Source: Spirochaetae bacterium HGW-Spirochaetae-3
Lineage (GTDB): Bacteria; Spirochaetota; Spirochaetia; Treponematales; UBA12059
DNA: 64,000 nucleotides
NCBI GenBank assembly: GCA_002839315.1
Contig: PGXV01000007.1
Span: 129,934 to 193,933 of the forward strand
Reading direction: 5' to 3'
Below, piece by piece: positions 33,255-43,831 of this stretch. The translations under genes were made by a program, and so were the position numbers. The notes beneath the pieces are model-generated. The model did no database searches. It was given only the letters and a program-made list of their open reading frames with translations, and had not been told where the DNA came from. Position 1 is the first letter of the stretch. Each line of letters begins with the position of its first letter.

Positions 33255-34518
33255 GAAACGGATCTTCAGCCTCGCGCTCTCTCTCGTAATCCTCACGGGC
33301 GTCTGCGCCGACGCGCAGACTCTGTACCCGAGCGCGTACGAGCTGATATATAGCATGTTCTCCCTCGGGGGGCAGGAAGATCCCAACGAAGGCTCCACCA
33401 CCTTCCTGTCGACGCTCGTGCCCGTCGGCGGCAGCGCGGAGAGCATGGGCATGGCCTTCACGGCCGTGGCGGACGACGCGTCGTTCCTCGAGCTTAATCC
33501 CGCGGGCAGCGCCGTGCAGGACCGGACGCAGTTCGCCTTCTACCATAACAACTGGATTGCCGATACTCGCATAGAGGCCGCCGTCTACACGATGCGCCTT
33601 GGCACGCTCGGCCTGTCCGTCGGCGGAAAGTGGCTATACCTCCCGTTCACCGAGTACGATGACTTCGCGGATCGCGTGTCGACCGGCTACTATTCCGAGG
33701 CGATAGCCATAGCGAACGCATCTCTGCTCCTCTTCCCCGGATACTATTTCTATGGTCTCTCCGTCGGAGCCAGCGCGAAGTTCGCCTATCGGTCTATGCC
33801 CGATTACTCCGACGACGATGGCAATATCATCTCCGGTTCCGACCAGTCCGCGGTCGCCGTGATGGCCGACCTGGGCATGCTGACCAAGTTCAACCTCTTC
33901 AAGCTGTACGCGTCGCGGGAGAAGAACTTCTCGCTCGGCTTGGCCGTCAAGAACGTCGGCCCCCCGGTGAAGGGAGAGCCGCTGCCCACGGTCGCCACCG
34001 CCGGACTCGCGTACTCGTTCCTTAAGCCCATCCTGGTGTCCGCTGATATCAGCTTCCCTATAAACCTTATGGATTTTTCCGCGAGCGAGGACCTCTACTG
34101 GGGCGTCGGCTATCGGATGACCGTAACCGATTTCTGGAAGCTCCAGGCCGGTTTCCTTATCAAGGGAAATAATCCCAGGCTCAGCGTCGGGGCGGCTATC
34201 GACTTCTCGCCGCTGACGCTCGAGGTCAATTACACGCTCGACCTGACGACCCAGTTCTCTCCGCTCAACCGCATGAGCATAGAGGCGCGGTTCGATATGG
34301 GCGACATGGGGCGATCGTCGCGCGCCACGCAGTCCGAGGAGCTATACCTGAAGGGGCTGGACGCCTACGCCGCCGGAGACCTTGACCTGGCCATCTCGTA
34401 TTGGAACGAATCACTGAAGCTCGACCCGTATTTCGATCCGGCCAGAGAAAACCGCGATACCGCGCAAGCCGCGGTCGAGATGCGGCAGCGCATGCTCGAG
34501 CTCCAGAGGCTCGAGTAG
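33253..34518 (+). CDS. UPF0164 family outer-membrane protein with C-terminal TPR
   Basis: 421 residues. Signal peptide MKRIFSLALSLVILTGVCA, then a PorV/FadL-like beginning (STLVPVGGSAESMGMAFTAV, ADDASFLELNPAGSA), typical of the UPF0164 family of treponemal predicted outer-membrane beta-barrels. Barrel-like strands run to about residue 345 (LTLEVNYTLDLTTQ). The last 60 residues form a TPR unit (YLKGLDAYAAGDLDLAISYW, NESLKLDPYFDPA). The transport substrate is unknown. It is divergent from the TPR/SpoIIE operon with a 154-base gap. Presence of this family is the best single pointer to a Treponema-like host. Confidence 0.88.
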   Translation: MKRIFSLALSLVILTGVCADAQTLYPSAYELIYSMFSLGGQEDPNEGSTTFLSTLVPVGGSAESMGMAFTAVADDASFLELNPAGSAVQDRTQFAFYHNNWIADTRIEAAVYTMRLGTLGLSVGGKWLYLPFTEYDDFADRVSTGYYSEAIAIANASLLLFPGYYFYGLSVGASAKFAYRSMPDYSDDDGNIISGSDQSAVAVMADLGMLTKFNLFKLYASREKNFSLGLAVKNVGPPVKGEPLPTVATAGLAYSFLKPILVSADISFPINLMDFSASEDLYWGVGYRMTVTDFWKLQAGFLIKGNNPRLSVGAAIDFSPLTLEVNYTLDLTTQFSPLNRMSIEARFDMGDMGRSSRATQSEELYLKGLDAYAAGDLDLAISYWNESLKLDPYFDPARENRDTAQAAVEMRQRMLELQRLE

Positions 34519-34549
34519 CCGTTACAACCATTCCATCGTCTGGAGAATC

Positions 34550-35140
34550 ATGATGAATGCATTGACTACGTTATTCAGGCTGCTCGGGGCCGCCACCTCG
34601 ATCTATATGCTCCTGTGCGTCGCGAGGATACTCCTTTCGTGGTTTCCCTCGTATTCCATGGGCCGACCGGCCGAGATCGTCGAACTGGCGACCGAGCCGT
34701 ACCTGTCCCTATGGCGTCGCATCCCCCTGCTGTCGGCCGGCGGCGTGGATTTCTCGCCTATCGCGGCGCTCGCGGCGTTGTCGGGGCTATCCAGGCTGTT
34801 TTCCGTAGCCTCGTACGGAGCGCTGACCATCGGCGTCGCTCTGGCGCTCGTCGTGGAAGTCGTATGGGCGCCCGTCAGCTTCCTGCTGGGCTTCTTCACC
34901 CTTCTCGTGGTCGCTCGCATAGTCGCGTACGCCGCTAGGTGGAACAGCCTGCATCCCTTATGGCGGGCCATAGACGCGATGATCAATCCGGTCTTGTTCA
35001 GGATAAAGCGCCTCATATACAAGGATAGGATCGTTAATTATATGCAGGGACTCGCTACCGGGGCCCTGGCGTTGCTCGGTACCCGGGTCCTCCTCGGGCT
35101 CGCCTTCGGCGTCGTAATCACTCTACTCAAGAAGATATAG
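34550..35140 (+). CDS. YggT family integral membrane protein
   Basis: 196 residues with two tandem YggT-like halves, each two hydrophobic helices: LLGAATSIYMLLCVARILLS with W and P after it, and a second copy near residues 95-125 (VVWAPVSFLLGFFTLLVVAR). The motif RILLSWFPS and the paired arrangement match YggT/YlmG proteins, linked in other bacteria to membrane or division-site organisation and osmotic tolerance. GGAGAATC precedes two adjacent ATG codons (34550, 34553). The YhbY gene follows after 8 bases. Confidence 0.85.
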   Translation: MMNALTTLFRLLGAATSIYMLLCVARILLSWFPSYSMGRPAEIVELATEPYLSLWRRIPLLSAGGVDFSPIAALAALSGLSRLFSVASYGALTIGVALALVVEVVWAPVSFLLGFFTLLVVARIVAYAARWNSLHPLWRAIDAMINPVLFRIKRLIYKDRIVNYMQGLATGALALLGTRVLLGLAFGVVITLLKKI

Positions 35141-35148
35141 GGGCTACC

Positions 35149-35442
35149 ATGCTTACATCGAAACAGAGGGCCGCGCTTTCAGGTTTGGCCAACGATTTGA
35201 ATCCCGTCGTCTTCCTCGGCAAGGCCGGTGCGGCGGATGGCGTCTACGAGGCGCTGGACAAGGCTCTGACCGACCACGAGCTCGTCAAGCTCCGCTTCGT
35301 CGACTTCAAGGGCGAGCGCAAGGAGCTGGCCAGGGCGCTCGCCGAGAAGGCAGGGGCGGACCTGGTTCGCGTGATCGGACACGTGGCCATCATGTACCGG
35401 CAGAGCCCGGACCCGGAGAAGCGCTCGATAAAGCTGGACTGA
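35149..35442 (+). CDS. yhbY: YhbY-type CRM-domain RNA-binding protein
   Basis: 97 residues, the standard size of a single CRM domain. Features: LTSKQRAALSGLANDLNPVV at the N-terminus, FLGKAGAADGVYEALDKAL (the GxxG loop reads GKAG), HELVKLRFVD, and ADLVRVIGHVAIMYRQS. CRM-domain proteins of this type associate with pre-50S ribosomal particles. ATG is preceded by AGGGGCTACC, 8 bases after the yggT stop, so the two are cotranscribed. Confidence 0.93.
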   Translation: MLTSKQRAALSGLANDLNPVVFLGKAGAADGVYEALDKALTDHELVKLRFVDFKGERKELARALAEKAGADLVRVIGHVAIMYRQSPDPEKRSIKLD

Positions 35443-35468
35443 GCCTTCTCCTGGCGCTCGAGGAGGGC

Positions 35469-35675
35469 ATGATGAAGACGGTTTCCTGCGATGTGTGCCA
35501 TAAGCGATTTAGCGAAGCCGATATCTATAGCGGTCATGGCATCAGGCGCGAGATAGAGATCAGGACGCTGCATGAGAAGGTCGATCTTCTGATGCTTGAT
35601 CAGTAGTCGAAGATAATGAAGATATAGGAAATGCAGATAGAAATACTGGAAGAGATACGGGGAAGAATGCCGTGA
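35469..35675 (+). pseudogene. Collapsed DUF1003 gene: N- and C-terminal ends joined, two in-frame stops
   Basis: The frame opens MMKTVSCDVCHKRFSEADIY with SGHGI, like the zinc-ribbon N-terminus of DUF1003 membrane proteins. It then jumps directly to REIEIRTLHEKVDLLMLDQ, which matches their C-terminal helix (usually ...ELEIRHLHEKIDHLL...Q). The intervening membrane segments, over 100 residues in intact members, are absent. After the Gln codon come TAG, SKIMKI, another TAG and then EMQIEILEEIRGRMP, all in one frame, as expected of the family's C-terminal tail (EIQ-like helix) with Gln-to-stop changes. A 45-residue peptide could still be made from ATG 35469, which has AGGAGGG close upstream. Confidence 0.65.
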
Positions 35676-36034
35676 GGAACTTGGCGCGGCATGACGGGAT
35701 TCCTATAAAGAAGCTCCTCCTGATCATGGCCATACTCTTCTCGCTCATCGCCTTCTACGAATGCGATAGAAGCCGAGCCGAAAACGACGACTACCCTCTG
35801 TTCGCGATGAACGTTAAGGACCTGGAAGATGGCGGCTCGCTATACTATGCGGGAATCGGGTACGGAGTGGTCGCGTGGAAGATCCCCTCCGCGCGCGAAG
35901 ATAACGGCATCACTATCCATGGATTCAATGTCGGTAAGGAGATCATAGGATTTCCGGAATGCTACGCGGCGTTGTCCTCCGATAGCCTGTCTCCCGGTAT
36001 AAGCCTGGAGTTCGTCAAGGCCGGATCGCGATAG
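35672..36034 (+). CDS. Small membrane-anchored protein of unknown function
   Basis: 120 residues from GTG 35672, with GGGGA 8 bases upstream. One hydrophobic segment (IKKLLLIMAILFSLIAFYEC, residues 12-31) could be a signal anchor, or the start could be ATG at residue 19. The extracytoplasmic part reads MNVKDLEDGGSLYYAGIGYG then VVAWKI, and GFNVGKEIIGFP. The GG-x-Y-Y-G-x-G-Y pattern occurs in uncharacterised secreted proteins, but I cannot name a family. It overlaps the end of the decayed DUF1003 frame. Confidence 0.6.
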   Translation: MRNLARHDGIPIKKLLLIMAILFSLIAFYECDRSRAENDDYPLFAMNVKDLEDGGSLYYAGIGYGVVAWKIPSAREDNGITIHGFNVGKEIIGFPECYAALSSDSLSPGISLEFVKAGSR

Positions 36035-36053
36035 AGGCCGCCCGGCGGATAAC

Positions 36054-36104
36054 CTAGCGTTTCTGCTCGAAGTGGGAGAATTCCATACTGAAGCTGGCGC
36101 GTCC
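36054..36104 (-). pseudogene. Fossil of the EF-G C-terminus
   Basis: On the minus strand the last 17 codons read [16 protein letters not shown] plus TAG, identical in protein to the C-terminus of the intact EF-G gene 150 bases away. Roughly half of the codons differ, all synonymously (for example AGT for TCG, GAA for GAG, TCC for TCG). Similarity stops abruptly upstream. This is a remnant of a second, once functional EF-G gene or of an old duplication. Confidence 0.75.
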
Positions 36105-36204
36105 TCGTCGTCCATGACGTCGCGGAGCGCTACGCGTTCCGCGGAGCCTGATGCGGAGGCGCCGTCCCTGGCGCCCCAAGGCCGCGCGGTAGTTAGGGAT
36201 TCGG

Positions 36205-38232
<2,028 letters not shown>

Positions 38233-38250
38233 GCCATTGCTCCGGGCGCT

Positions 38251-38280
38251 ACTATAGACGGAAAAGAGTTCCGCTTGCAA
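38251..38280 (-). promoter_or_regulatory. Promoter of the EF-G gene
   Basis: On the minus strand TTGCAA (38280-38275) and TATAGT (38256-38251) are 18 bases apart. The -10 ends 18 bases before ATG 38232. Confidence 0.6.
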
Positions 38281-38377
38281 GATAAAGGCCTTAGAGGAGA
38301 AAATCCGGCCGTTTCGCCCTTGCAAACGCTGGTGGATTTTCTATGGTTATCGTCAGCATGTCTCTGGTTCGGAGGCG

Positions 38378-39235
38378 ATGATGAAAAGGGAAAGGAAAGC
38401 GTCTTCGCGGACCGCGTTGTCGATAGTCGCGACGGCCTCGATCGCGCTCGCGTCATGCGGCGACGCCGCCGGGGACCTCGTCGGGCGTATCGAGTCGTCC
38501 ATGGTGACCGTCCCGTCGGGGGCCTTCATGATGGGATACGGGGGCGGTCCCTCCGACGCGGCGCCTGCGCACGCCGTTACCGTCTCCGGCGCTTTCGCGT
38601 TGCTGAGGCACGAAGTCACCTTCGACGAGTACGACGCGTTCTGCGGGTTGTCAGGGGCGGTCCCTCCCGGCGACGACGGGCGCGGCCGAGGCCCTATGCC
38701 CGTCGTCAACGTCTCGTACGCCGACGCGACCCGGTTCTGCAACTATCTGAGCGAGGCGGCCGGTCTTCGTCCCTACTATAGTTCCACCGGCTTCGAGTTC
38801 GACCCGGAGGCCGACGGGTATCGCCTGCCGACCGAGGCGGAATGGGAGTACGCCGCGCGAGGCGCCGGTACGGAGGCCTTCGATTACGCCGGCTCGGCGT
38901 CGGCAGGAGACGTCGCCTGGTTCGGCGACCTCGACGCCCCTAGGCCCGTCGAGGGGAAGGCGCCGAACGCGATCGGCGCCTACGACATGAGCGGCAACGT
39001 CTGGGAATGGTGCAACGACTGGTACGACGACGACTACTATTCCAGGAGCCCCGAAGTCGATCCGCCCGGAGCCGAATACCGGGACGCGGCCGGCGGATAC
39101 GGGGCGAGGCGCGTCAGGCGCGGCGGTAATTACCACGAGGCCGACGCGCACGCGACGGTCTGGGCCCGGAGCTGCGATCGGCCGACCCAAGCCGATCCCG
39201 GGATCGGCTTCAGGATAGCCAGGACCCTCGAATAG
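38378..39235 (+). CDS. SUMF1/FGE-sulfatase-domain lipoprotein (not a true FGE)
   Basis: 285 residues. Lipoprotein signal with lipobox IALASCGD (Cys near 28). Then a formylglycine-generating-enzyme-like fold: MVTVPSGAFMMG, LLRHEVTFDEYDAFC, MPVVNVSYADATRFCNYLSE, GYRLPTEAEWEYAARG, AYDMSGNVWEWCNDWYDD, RVRRGGNYHEAD and GIGFRIAR. The Cys pair that gives FGE its oxidase activity is missing from the RGGNYHEADAHATVWARSC stretch; only one Cys lies nearby. It is therefore more likely a binding or structural member of the family at the periplasmic face. Two tandem ATG codons follow CGGAGGCG. Confidence 0.85.
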   Translation: MMKRERKASSRTALSIVATASIALASCGDAAGDLVGRIESSMVTVPSGAFMMGYGGGPSDAAPAHAVTVSGAFALLRHEVTFDEYDAFCGLSGAVPPGDDGRGRGPMPVVNVSYADATRFCNYLSEAAGLRPYYSSTGFEFDPEADGYRLPTEAEWEYAARGAGTEAFDYAGSASAGDVAWFGDLDAPRPVEGKAPNAIGAYDMSGNVWEWCNDWYDDDYYSRSPEVDPPGAEYRDAAGGYGARRVRRGGNYHEADAHATVWARSCDRPTQADPGIGFRIARTLE

Positions 39236-39450
39236 CGGCGCGCCCGGACGGTCTCCGCGCTCTTCCCTATACATTCCGGCCTTTATCGTAGTATCTTGAT
39301 GTCTCGGCCCGTCCCGCCTGAGCGGGGCTCGTCACGCTGCCGCCCGCCCCTTGGCCGGCGAAACGAATAGATAGGCCCCGCGGGGCCGTCGTCGACACCG
39401 AAGGCGAACGCCGTAGGCCGAGTACCGATTCCCTGAGAGGATTAACGACC
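39236..39450 (+). other. GC-rich leader with perfect palindrome before the U32 gene
   Basis: 215 bases without a gene. GGCCCCGCGGGGCC at 39374-39387 is self-complementary, and GGCGAACGCCGTAGGCCG after it can form further stems. I tested it by eye against SAM and other riboswitch cores without a match. Confidence 0.3.
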
Positions 39451-41856
39451 ATGCCAAATACAACCGCCGAGCTACTCGCCCCGGCGGGCAACCCCGAGGC
39501 CCTCGACGCCGCCATAGGCGAAGGCGCCGACGCCGTCTACCTGGGGCTCAAGACCTTCAACGCGCGCATGCGCACCAGTAACTTCGCGTACAGCCAGTTC
39601 GAGGCGGCGGTCGAATCGCTGCACAAGATGGGCAAGCGGCTATACGTCACCGTCAATACGGTGTTCGAGCAGCGCGAGGCCGACCGGATGTACCAGCTGC
39701 TCCAATACCTCGAGCGCGTGGGGCCGGACGGCATCATCGTCCAGGACCTGGGCGTCGTGAAGATGGCGCAGGAGAACTTCCCCGGGCTCAAGCTGCACGC
39801 GTCGACCCAGATGAACGTCGGCACCGCCGCCGGCGCCAACCTCCTGTCCAAGGCTGGGTTCAAGCGCGTCGTGCTGTCGCGCGAGCTGTCCTTCGAGGAG
39901 CTCAAGAGCGTGCGCCAGGAGACCAACGTCGAGCTGGAGACCTTCGTGCACGGCGCGCTGTGCGTCAGCGCGTCGGGCGTCTGCCTGTTCTCCAGCTACC
40001 TCGGCGGCCGTTCCGCCAATCGAGGCGCGTGCACCCAGGCCTGTCGCCGCCTGTTCTCCGACGAGAGCCGCGACGGCTACTTCTTCAGCCCGGACGACCT
40101 CCAGCTCGTGGAGAAGGTGCCGGCGCTCGTCGAGGCGGGCATCGATACGTTCAAGATAGAGGGCCGGATGAAGAGTTCCGAGTACGTCGGCTCCGTCGTC
40201 GCGGCGTACCGCTACATGCTGGACAACTGGCGCTTCGACCCCGAGCGCGCGGCCTCGAAGGCTACCGCGATGCTGCGCGGCGACTTCGCCAGGCATAAGA
40301 CGACGTTCTGGTTCGACGGCTCGGCCGCTCCCGATTATATAAGGCCCGACCAGGCCGGCGGCACCGGTATATCGCTCGGCAAGGTCAAGGTCGTCCGCGT
40401 GTTCGAGGAGAAGCGCTGGCTACTCGTCCGCGGCTTCGAAGGCATCGCCGAGGGCGATTCGATACGCGTGCACTCCCACGGCGACACGGGACGCACGACC
40501 GCCCGCGTCCGCGGCGTGATGGAGAAGATAGACGGCCTGTACCTGCAGGTCGACGGCGAGTTCGGCCCCGAGGACGAGGTGTACCTCGTCCAGACCAAGT
40601 CGATGTCCCGCCGCTACAAACCGGTGCTGCCGTCGTCGCTGGCCAAGTACCACGGCTTCCCGAGCTACGACAAGGCCCCGCGGCCGGAGTTCCCCGCGAT
40701 CCCGAAGAATCGGCTCGCCGCGTTGCCCGACGGCCTCTACTCGATGGTCAGCCGCGTGCAGGACCTTCATACCATACTCGCCGACCGCCCCGAGAAGGCC
40801 ATCCTCCGCCTGTCGCGGAAGAACGCCGAGCTCCTGCGCCGCCACGAGAAGGAGACGCCGTTCAAGCGCGATTCCCTGGTGCTGTGGCTCGAGCCGTACT
40901 TCCCCCAGGGAGACGCCGCGTGGCTCGCCGAAGAGCTCGACTACTGGATCGCCAAGGGACAGCGCGTCTTCGTCGCCAACAACCTGGGCCACCTGGCGCT
41001 ACTCAAGGGCCGGGACGTGACGATCATCGCGGGGCCGTGGATGTACGCCTTCAACTCCTGGGCGGCCGCGTTCCTGCTCGGTAACGGCGCCGACTTCATC
41101 GTGCCGCCGTTGGAGATATCCAAGCAGGCCCTCGGCAAGATCGCCGAGACGGTACCCGGCAAGAGCCTCTTCCCGACGGTATTCGCGTACCCGCAGCTGT
41201 TCACGATCAGGTCGGACCTCGGCGAGCGCTTCGACCTGCGATTCTTCCGCGACCGCGAGGGCGACGACTACGAGCTCGTCTCGTCGCCTGACGGCTCCGT
41301 CGTTATACCGATAAAGCCGTTCTCGCTCGTCGACCGCATCCCCTTCATCAAGAAGGACGGCGCGACCAAGTTCATACTCGATTTCAGCTTCATCGACCTG
41401 AAGAAGCAGGTATACAAACGGGTGATGGCCGCCGCTCGCGACGGGGTCGTTCTGGCCGAGTCCGGGCGCTTCAACTGGAAGGACGGTTTCTGGAATCCCG
41501 AGGAAGAGCGCTCGCCTTCCCGTTCCGCCGACTCGGGCGAGCGACCGACGTCCGAGAAGTCGGCATCCGAGAAGCCGGCCGCCGCGAAGGGCCCCTCCGC
41601 GAAGGGCGGTGCCGCGCCGGCCAAGAAGGTCCGGCCCGATCGTCCGGGACGAGGCGGCCATCCATGGAAGGTCGCGCTGGCCGAGAGGCAGGCCGTCGAT
41701 AGGCCGAAGGGAGACAGGCCGGCCGGGGGGAAGCCCGCTCGGGGAAGGCCCTCCCGCGACGGAGACAGGCCGTCGGACCGGACGAGCGCCAACGCGCCTG
41801 GCCGCAAGCCTTCCAGGGCTCCTCGCGGGCCCAAGAAGCCGAGCGGCGATCGATAG
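39451..41856 (+). CDS. Peptidase U32-family protein (RlhA/TrhP-like) with disordered basic tail
   Basis: 801 residues. The first 350 or so are a U32 domain: ELLAPAGNPEALDAAIGEGA, DAVYLGLKTFNAR, GIIVQDLGVVKM, LHASTQMNV, the signature ETFVHGALCVSASGVCLFSS, then YLGGRSANRGACTQACR, and FKIEGRMKSSEYV. U32 proteins with this Cys set (TrhP, RlhA, UbiU/V) catalyse hydroxylation of RNA or ubiquinone, and the conserved cysteines can hold an Fe-S cluster; the name 'peptidase' is historical. A second domain (about 360-680) follows. The last 110 residues are a Lys/Arg/Pro/Ser/Gly-rich disordered tail, unusual for the family and suited to RNA binding. Start ATG 39451 has GAGAGGATT upstream. Confidence 0.9.
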   Translation: MPNTTAELLAPAGNPEALDAAIGEGADAVYLGLKTFNARMRTSNFAYSQFEAAVESLHKMGKRLYVTVNTVFEQREADRMYQLLQYLERVGPDGIIVQDLGVVKMAQENFPGLKLHASTQMNVGTAAGANLLSKAGFKRVVLSRELSFEELKSVRQETNVELETFVHGALCVSASGVCLFSSYLGGRSANRGACTQACRRLFSDESRDGYFFSPDDLQLVEKVPALVEAGIDTFKIEGRMKSSEYVGSVVAAYRYMLDNWRFDPERAASKATAMLRGDFARHKTTFWFDGSAAPDYIRPDQAGGTGISLGKVKVVRVFEEKRWLLVRGFEGIAEGDSIRVHSHGDTGRTTARVRGVMEKIDGLYLQVDGEFGPEDEVYLVQTKSMSRRYKPVLPSSLAKYHGFPSYDKAPRPEFPAIPKNRLAALPDGLYSMVSRVQDLHTILADRPEKAILRLSRKNAELLRRHEKETPFKRDSLVLWLEPYFPQGDAAWLAEELDYWIAKGQRVFVANNLGHLALLKGRDVTIIAGPWMYAFNSWAAAFLLGNGADFIVPPLEISKQALGKIAETVPGKSLFPTVFAYPQLFTIRSDLGERFDLRFFRDREGDDYELVSSPDGSVVIPIKPFSLVDRIPFIKKDGATKFILDFSFIDLKKQVYKRVMAAARDGVVLAESGRFNWKDGFWNPEEERSPSRSADSGERPTSEKSASEKPAAAKGPSAKGGAAPAKKVRPDRPGRGGHPWKVALAERQAVDRPKGDRPAGGKPARGRPSRDGDRPSDRTSANAPGRKPSRAPRGPKKPSGDR

Positions 41857-41863
41857 GCCGATG

Positions 41864-41889
41864 GTCCGGGTCTCCGGTCAGGCCCGGAC
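41864..41889. terminator. Possible bidirectional hairpin between convergent genes
   Basis: GTCCGGG at 41864-41870 pairs with CCCGGAC at 41883-41889 around a 12-base loop that contains the stop codon of the minus-strand gene. There is no T tract, so termination is uncertain. Confidence 0.35.
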
Positions 41890-43812
41890 TCGTTCGACGA
41901 CCGCGCGGCAGAGCCTCGCGCCCGGGTCCGCCTCTATCAGCACGAGCGCGTGCCCCGGCCTGTCCTCGATCGTATGCGCGCCGTAGCTTATCCGAACCGA
42001 GAATCCGTGGGGATACTGGACCTCGGGCACGTATAGCTCCGTGATGGCCGCCTGGCCCGGTCCGGACTTCCAGGGCTCGAATTCGAATTCGAAGCGGCCG
42101 CTCCTCCGGTCGAAGCTCATCGCGACGGGCCTGCCCGCCGCGGCCCGCGCGTAGGGCCTGACGAAGCCGGCGAGCGCCCGTCCTCCTGCGTCGGCCGGAT
42201 CGCCCGTCTCGCTACGGCCCGCGTCGTAGTCGTCCCTGCACCAGATAGAAAGGTCCTCGCCGTTCCAGCCGTCGCCGCGAGCGTGGATGTTGCTGGCCGT
42301 GTAGTTCCATATGGTCGCCGACAGTAGGTTCTCGTCTATCGCGTCGTAGTACGACGTCAGGGCCTTTACGTGGGCGCGATAGTCGCCCGTGCCATAGGCC
42401 TTGGCGCCATCCATATCGAACGGCAGGCCGAACTCGCCTATGAGCGTCGGCGCCCCGTCCATATCGACGAGGCCTCGGCGCTTGATCCTGCCCAGGTGCT
42501 CGGAGAAATAGCGCCTGACGGCGCGCGTTCCCAGTATGGCGCGGCTTTTTTCTTGGTCGTACGCGACGAAAGGCAGGCGACGCTTCAGGAACAGCGTCAC
42601 GCTATCGTACCAGTGGCCCGCGTTGGCGGCCCCGGCGACGCCCGAGGCCGCGGTGTCCTCCGAGCTCCAATGCGGGCTCGCGACCGTCGGCACGCTCTCG
42701 ATGAACAGCATGAAGCGGCCGGCGCCGGCCGCCTTCGATACCGCTTCCCCTACGCGCCTGGCGAACGGCCGCAGGTAATCCTTGGCGAAGTGCGGCTCGG
42801 CGCCGCCCGCCTTCGCGAAATGGTCGGGCTTCCTGAGCACGGGCTTGCCGCAGCTTACGTCCCAGACGCCCTCCCTGCGCCAGACGCACTCGGCGCCGTC
42901 CTTCCACGCGGATAGCCCGTGCTCGCCGAGCGTAGCCCTGCCGACGACCTTCTGGCCCAGTCCCCTGACGCCGTAGACGTCGACGTCGGTCGGGTAGCCC
43001 GAGCCGGCCGCCATCGCCGCGAAGGGGCTGGGCATCGGTCCCGACTTGGAGACTGATCGCTGTAGCGTCGACAGGTCGGATAGGCCGATATAGCCGTCGT
43101 TCGGTTCGTTGAGCGTATCGACGCCGATGACCGCGTCGTAACGGGCGAGCCTCCCGGCGAGCCTGGCTATCGCGGCTATATAACTACCCTGCAGGAAGCT
43201 GCGCGAATCGGCGCCGTCCAGCCGCAGTCCGGGCGCGAAGTCGTCGCCGGCGAAGAATAGCGTGAACATAGTCTGGCATGCGAGCCTGGAATAGTTCGCC
43301 GGCCAGCGCATCGACGGATATGGGTCCCCCGCCTCTTCATGCACGAAGGCCGCGCTCGAACGATGCAGCCGCGTTATATCGAATCCGACCATGTCCAGCG
43401 TCCACGCGGGAGCTCCGTCGCCGCCCGTCCAGCGGCTCCAGACGTCCTGGTGCGGATCTACGAACAGCCTGACGCCGCGCTCCGCGGCCAGCGCTACGAT
43501 GCGCTCGATATAGTCGTAGTAGGCGTCGTCGTACCGTCCGGGGCCTCCCGGCTCGAGGCCCTCCCACGTGACGAGGAGGCGCGCGACGTTGAAGCCCCAG
43601 CGGGCCAGCCTGTCCAGGTGCTCCGGCGCCTCGGACTCGGGTAGCGGCCTCCCGACGAAACTGGCGCCGCGGAAATCGCGGAATTCCTCCAGGGTCGGCA
43701 GCTCGTTCCGCGGGCGGTAGGGGGTCTTGCAGTCGCCGCCGAGGTTGCAGCCGCGCAAGAGTAGCCTCCTGCCGTTCTCGTCTACGAACCATCCGTCCTC
43801 GCCTCTTACCAT
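41878..43812 (-). CDS. Glycoside hydrolase family 5, endoglycoceramidase-like
   Basis: 644 residues, no signal peptide. GH5 features: LLLRGCNLGGDCKTPYRP at the N-terminus, GFNVARLLVTWEGLEP, VRLFVDPHQDVWSRWTGG, the acid/base Glu236 in VDTLNEPNDG, and the nucleophile Glu460 in TLIGEFGLPFD. A C-terminal beta domain follows (about 540-644). The DPHQD and long inserts resemble endoglycoceramidase or glucosylceramidase relatives, which cleave glycolipids, but the substrate is not proven. GGGAGGAAG precedes ATG. It lies 19 bases downstream of an alpha/beta hydrolase gene in the same operon. Confidence 0.87.
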   Translation of the reverse strand: MVRGEDGWFVDENGRRLLLRGCNLGGDCKTPYRPRNELPTLEEFRDFRGASFVGRPLPESEAPEHLDRLARWGFNVARLLVTWEGLEPGGPGRYDDAYYDYIERIVALAAERGVRLFVDPHQDVWSRWTGGDGAPAWTLDMVGFDITRLHRSSAAFVHEEAGDPYPSMRWPANYSRLACQTMFTLFFAGDDFAPGLRLDGADSRSFLQGSYIAAIARLAGRLARYDAVIGVDTLNEPNDGYIGLSDLSTLQRSVSKSGPMPSPFAAMAAGSGYPTDVDVYGVRGLGQKVVGRATLGEHGLSAWKDGAECVWRREGVWDVSCGKPVLRKPDHFAKAGGAEPHFAKDYLRPFARRVGEAVSKAAGAGRFMLFIESVPTVASPHWSSEDTAASGVAGAANAGHWYDSVTLFLKRRLPFVAYDQEKSRAILGTRAVRRYFSEHLGRIKRRGLVDMDGAPTLIGEFGLPFDMDGAKAYGTGDYRAHVKALTSYYDAIDENLLSATIWNYTASNIHARGDGWNGEDLSIWCRDDYDAGRSETGDPADAGGRALAGFVRPYARAAAGRPVAMSFDRRSGRFEFEFEPWKSGPGQAAITELYVPEVQYPHGFSVRISYGAHTIEDRPGHALVLIEADPGARLCRAVVERVRA

Positions 43813-43831
43813 GACTCTTCCTCCCTGTAAT

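Noticed and set aside
38378-39235. SUMF1-domain lipoprotein considered as a formylglycine-generating enzyme
   Set aside because: The redox cysteine pair required for that activity is missing, and no sulfatase gene is nearby.
39236-39450. GC-rich leader considered as a SAM or other riboswitch
   Set aside because: Stems exist but no conserved core of a class I know could be lined up.
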